Positions 5,005 through 7,271 of a stretch of DNA of 7,271 bases are shown here, piece by piece. Made by a program: the position numbers and the translations under genes. The first letter of the stretch is position 1, and each line of letters begins with the position of its first letter. Source of the DNA: Candidatus Saccharimonadota bacterium (lineage in GTDB: Bacteria; Patescibacteriota; Saccharimonadia; Saccharimonadales; UBA4665); assembly GCA_028289265.1 (NCBI GenBank), contig JAQGGU010000032.1:1-7271 (forward strand), written 5' to 3'. The notes beneath the pieces are model-generated. The model saw only the letters and a list, made by a program, of their open reading frames with translations, was not told the DNA's origin and ran no database searches.

Positions 5005-5190
5005 CTACCGAGAGAAGACTGCAGTAGCCCTTAGCTCGGGCTGAGGATCGGCGACATTGCGGGCAGCCTGCGGATTACCAGCTTGCATGAACATACTTCC
5101 GCTTAGGACGATAAACAGAACTGCTCCGATGGTCATAAATATTTTTTGAGCAAAACTAATGGGGTTAAACGGCGTAGAGTCGTGCTGCAT
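5005..5190 (-). CDS. Small single-pass membrane protein (61 aa)
   Basis: I do not recognise a family. The product has a short polar N-terminus (1-14), a basic residue at 16, one hydrophobic segment at about 17-36 (IFMTIGAVLFIVLSGSMFM) and a polar C-terminal tail with several Pro and Ala. It could be a single-span membrane protein, or a poor signal-anchor leaving a short tail outside. A Shine-Dalgarno AGGA lies nine bases before the ATG (minus strand, 5203-5200), which supports translation. It stops 27 bases before the guanylate-kinase-like gene, so the two may share a transcript. Function cannot be assigned from the sequence. Confidence 0.65.
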   Translation of the reverse strand: MQHDSTPFNPISFAQKIFMTIGAVLFIVLSGSMFMQAGNPQAARNVADPQPELRATAVFSR

Positions 5191-5369
5191 ATTTCGGTTT
5201 CCTGTATTATTTTTTTCGGTACAATGGTCATCTTATGGCAATAGTAGACTTTATGTTACGAAATATCTTACACAGAAATCAAAATGCTTGCAGCTAGCTA
5301 CACTCTATGCGACATGCGCGGGGGGATATTTGGAGAATATTTGCAATGCAAGGTCGTGTGCCCTCATCA
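5191..5369. other. 179-bp intergenic region between lepA and the membrane-protein gene
   Basis: This is the longest gene-free stretch in the window. I see no good terminator after lepA (no stem followed by a T-tract on the minus strand) and no confident promoter for the genes to the left. The best candidate for one is a weak TTGATT-18-TAACAT on the minus strand. Features seen include a run of six G (5320-5325), a perfect 11-base palindrome TTGCAATGCAA (5341-5351), and two ATATTTG copies (5326-5344). None can be assigned a role. Confidence 0.5.
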
Positions 5370-7148
5370 CTAATCGCGTTTGAGCATGACCGTGAAGGCT
5401 TCAGATGGAATATCAACCTTACCGAAGCGCTTCATGCGCTTCTTGCCTTTTGCCTGCTTGGCTAGTACCTTCTTCTTACGCGATACGTCACCGCCATACA
5501 GTCCCGTTGTGACATCCTTGCGGTAAGCACTGATGTCTTCACGAGCTATAAACCTTCCGCCGATTGCAGCTTGCAATGCTACCTGGAAGTTCTGCCGAGG
5601 GATAACTTCTTTAAGCTTACCGACGATTTCCCTACCTAAACTTTGCGATTCGCTGCGGTGCGCCATGACGCTAAGGGCGCTGACTATTTCACCGGCGACG
5701 TAGAAATCAACCCGTACAAGATCTTCGACGCGGTAATCATCGAGCCCGTAATTGAACGAACCGTAACCACTGGTAATACTCTTGAGTTGGTCATAAAAAT
5801 CGGTAAGTAAGTTGGCGAGTGGCGCTTCGAAGCTTACCAACGCGCGGGCTTCAACATAGCTAAGGTTTTTGTGAATGCCTCTTTTGTTTGCGATAAGTTG
5901 GATAACCGGTCCGACATAATCCTGCGGCACGACGATTTCTCCCTTTATCCAAGGCTCACGGATTTCCTTAATCTTGGCGGGATCTGGCAGGTCGGAAGCG
6001 CTCTTGATATCAAGTTCTTCGTCATTTAAGAGCACTACCTGGTAGTCAGTCGATGGATTGGTAACGACGAGATCGAGGTTATATTCCCGCTCTAAACGCT
6101 CACGAATAATATCCATGTGAAGCAGCCCGAGGAAGCCGATACGTACACCAAATCCAAGAACGGGAGAATTTTCCGGTTCAAATTGCAGAGCAGAGTCGCT
6201 CAAAGAAAGCTTCTCTACGGCATCTTTCAACTCTTGGTAATACTCGTTGCTCTCCGGAAAAAAACCGGCGTACACAAAAGGCTGAACGTTTTTATACCCA
6301 GGCAAGGGATCGGTAGCCGGTAAATTGGGCAGGGTAATAGTATCTCCGACTTTCGCCTCGCGGGTACTCTTAAGGTTTGTCACTATGTAGCCTATCTCTC
6401 CCGCGGCCAAGCCTGTTCCAGGGGTCATGTCTGGCTTCAAAGCTCCTACTTCCAATGCTATCCCTGCAGCACTCGTCGCCATCATCTTTATAGGCGCGTT
6501 TTTCTTGATTTCACCATCAACAACGCGGACGTACAAAATAACTCCTCTGTAGTCGTCATAATAACTATCGAATATCAATGCCCGGGTCTCTGCGGACGTC
6601 GATGGCTTGGGTGCCGGTATATCTTTGACGATGCGCTCCAGGACCGCGTCTACCCCCATCCCCGTCTTTGCGGAGATACATAGGATATCTTCCTTACTGC
6701 ATCCAAGCAAGTTCATCACTTCCGCACTCACGCCGTCAACATTAGCAGCAGGCAAATCGATCTTGTTGAGCACCGGGATAATAGTCAGATCTGCCGCAAT
6801 GGCCAGATAGACATTGGCAAGCGTCTGCGCCTGAATACCTTGAGTAGCGTCCACAATAAGAAGCGCGCCTTCGCAAGCTTCAAGGCTACGGGACACTTCA
6901 TAACTAAAGTCAACATGTCCGGGCGTATCAATTAGGTTCAGCTCGTGGCCTTTGTACTCCATGCGTACCGGCGCCAGCTTGATAGTGATGCCCTTTTCCC
7001 GCTCAAGGTCCATGCGGTCCAGCAGCTGTGCTTTCATATTGCGCTTCTCGACTGTTCCAGTCATCTCTAATAGTCGGTCAGCCAGCGTCGACTTACCGTG
7101 GTCAATATGAGCAATGATACAAAAGTTTCGGATTTTAGACTGATCCAT
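5370..7148 (-). CDS. lepA: Elongation factor 4 (LepA GTPase), complete
   Basis: LepA is a ribosome-binding translational GTPase, implicated in back-translocation and in 30S biogenesis, that cycles between cytoplasm and membrane. The 592-aa product is of normal length (about 599 in E. coli). The GTPase motifs are all present: G1 AHIDHGKST (13-21), G2 GITI (53-56), G3 DTPGHVD (74-80, with the catalytic His78), G4 NKID (128-131) and G5 SAKTG (159-163). Domains II, III and V follow. The C-terminal LepA-specific domain is clear from GGRFIARED (about residue 530), KDVTTGLYGGDVSRKKKVL and GKKRMKRFG, then the IPSEAFTVML end. The start at 7148 gives the family N-terminus. An extended -10 lies seven bases before the ATG, so it is probably read from a leaderless mRNA; AGAGG is only two bases from the ATG, too close for a usual Shine-Dalgarno. 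No terminator follows. Confidence 0.98.
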   Translation of the reverse strand: MDQSKIRNFCIIAHIDHGKSTLADRLLEMTGTVEKRNMKAQLLDRMDLEREKGITIKLAPVRMEYKGHELNLIDTPGHVDFSYEVSRSLEACEGALLIVDATQGIQAQTLANVYLAIAADLTIIPVLNKIDLPAANVDGVSAEVMNLLGCSKEDILCISAKTGMGVDAVLERIVKDIPAPKPSTSAETRALIFDSYYDDYRGVILYVRVVDGEIKKNAPIKMMATSAAGIALEVGALKPDMTPGTGLAAGEIGYIVTNLKSTREAKVGDTITLPNLPATDPLPGYKNVQPFVYAGFFPESNEYYQELKDAVEKLSLSDSALQFEPENSPVLGFGVRIGFLGLLHMDIIRERLEREYNLDLVVTNPSTDYQVVLLNDEELDIKSASDLPDPAKIKEIREPWIKGEIVVPQDYVGPVIQLIANKRGIHKNLSYVEARALVSFEAPLANLLTDFYDQLKSITSGYGSFNYGLDDYRVEDLVRVDFYVAGEIVSALSVMAHRSESQSLGREIVGKLKEVIPRQNFQVALQAAIGGRFIAREDISAYRKDVTTGLYGGDVSRKKKVLAKQAKGKKRMKRFGKVDIPSEAFTVMLKRD

Positions 7149-7155
7149 TGCCTCT

Positions 7156-7164
7156 ATTATAACA
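7156..7164 (-). promoter_or_regulatory. lepA extended -10 promoter
   Basis: TGTTATAAT on the minus strand is a perfect -10 hexamer with the TGn extension. No good -35 is seen 16-18 bases upstream, which is tolerated by extended -10 promoters. The hexamer ends seven bases before the lepA ATG, placing the expected start point at or next to the A of the ATG. Confidence 0.7.
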
Positions 7165-7171
7165 GGGGTCG

Positions 7172-7271
7172 CTACAAATCGCTTAAGCGGATTGGGCGGG
7201 TGACGAGCTTACGCACACGATTGATGATCGGCCGTACCTCTTCAAGTCCGAACAATGATGACATCGCGATG
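7172..7271 (-). CDS. Partial gene, C-terminal end only
   Basis: A minus-strand frame is open from the right edge to a TAG at 7174-7172 and encodes 32 visible residues: IAMSSLFGLEEVRPI, then INRVRKLVTRPIRLSDL. The end is basic (several Arg and Lys) and looks like a real C-terminus rather than noise, with codon use like the neighbours. It stops 23 bases before the lepA ATG, with the lepA promoter in the gap. An internal ATG (7264-7262) could give a 30-residue peptide, but a truncated larger gene is more likely. I cannot name the family from this fragment. Confidence 0.45.
   Translation of the reverse strand, partial: IAMSSLFGLEEVRPIINRVRKLVTRPIRLSDL

Noticed and set aside
5341..5351. TTGCAATGCAA palindrome as a terminator or operator
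   Set aside because: With a single central base it cannot form a hairpin, and no T-tract or nearby promoter gives it a context; it may be chance.
5159..5383. 74-codon plus-strand frame across the lepA-membrane protein gap
   Set aside because: It starts inside the membrane-protein gene on the opposite strand, has no ribosome site, and ends within lepA; composition looks random.
1..7271. CRISPR arrays, insertion sequences, tRNA or rRNA genes, phage or toxin-antitoxin modules
   Set aside because: No repeat-spacer pattern, transposase-like protein, cloverleaf or rRNA-like segment was found on reading both strands; the window is mostly housekeeping genes.

Overview
The window looks like bacterial chromosome of moderate GC content with every convincing gene on the minus strand, so transcription runs from right to left. 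The organism is probably a member of the Candidate Phyla Radiation, most likely Saccharibacteria (TM7)-like. This is an inference from an unusually short HrcA, a guanylate-kinase-like protein with an altered P-loop, very compact spacing, and small genes that match no family I know. The universal families (LepA, DnaK, GrpE) do not fix the taxon. Stops are TAA or TAG throughout, and nothing suggests a recoded TGA.

Layout from right to left (transcription order): (1) the C-terminal end of a truncated, unrecognised gene (7172-7271); (2) lepA (elongation factor 4), complete, with an extended -10 box so close to its ATG that the mRNA is probably leaderless; (3) a 179-bp intergenic stretch and a 61-aa single-span membrane protein; (4) a guanylate-kinase-like gene with an atypical P-loop; (5) a heat-shock cluster: CIRCE operator, hrcA repressor, a 39-aa ORF, grpE, a 106-aa ORF, promoter with one clear and one degenerate CIRCE, dnaK, an 85-aa ORF, terminator (68-104). 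The far left end (1-67) has no gene and may hold a weak plus-strand terminator belonging to a convergent gene outside the window.

The heat-shock cluster appears to form a HrcA/CIRCE regulon. HrcA should bind the operators overlapping its own promoter and the dnaK promoter. In both promoters the TTGAC of the -35 box sits at the same place in the 9-bp CIRCE spacer, so repressor and RNA polymerase should compete directly. GrpE is the nucleotide exchange factor for DnaK. No dnaJ follows dnaK in this window. Instead, an unknown small gene follows each of hrcA, grpE and dnaK (39, 106 and 85 codons).

The most interesting points are the 39-aa ORF with a strong Shine-Dalgarno and an 8-nt overlap with hrcA, the interleaving of small genes with chaperone genes, predicted leaderless starts for hrcA and lepA, the minimal HrcA, the altered P-loop of the guanylate-kinase-like protein, and two mutually exclusive hairpins at the end of the dnaK operon.
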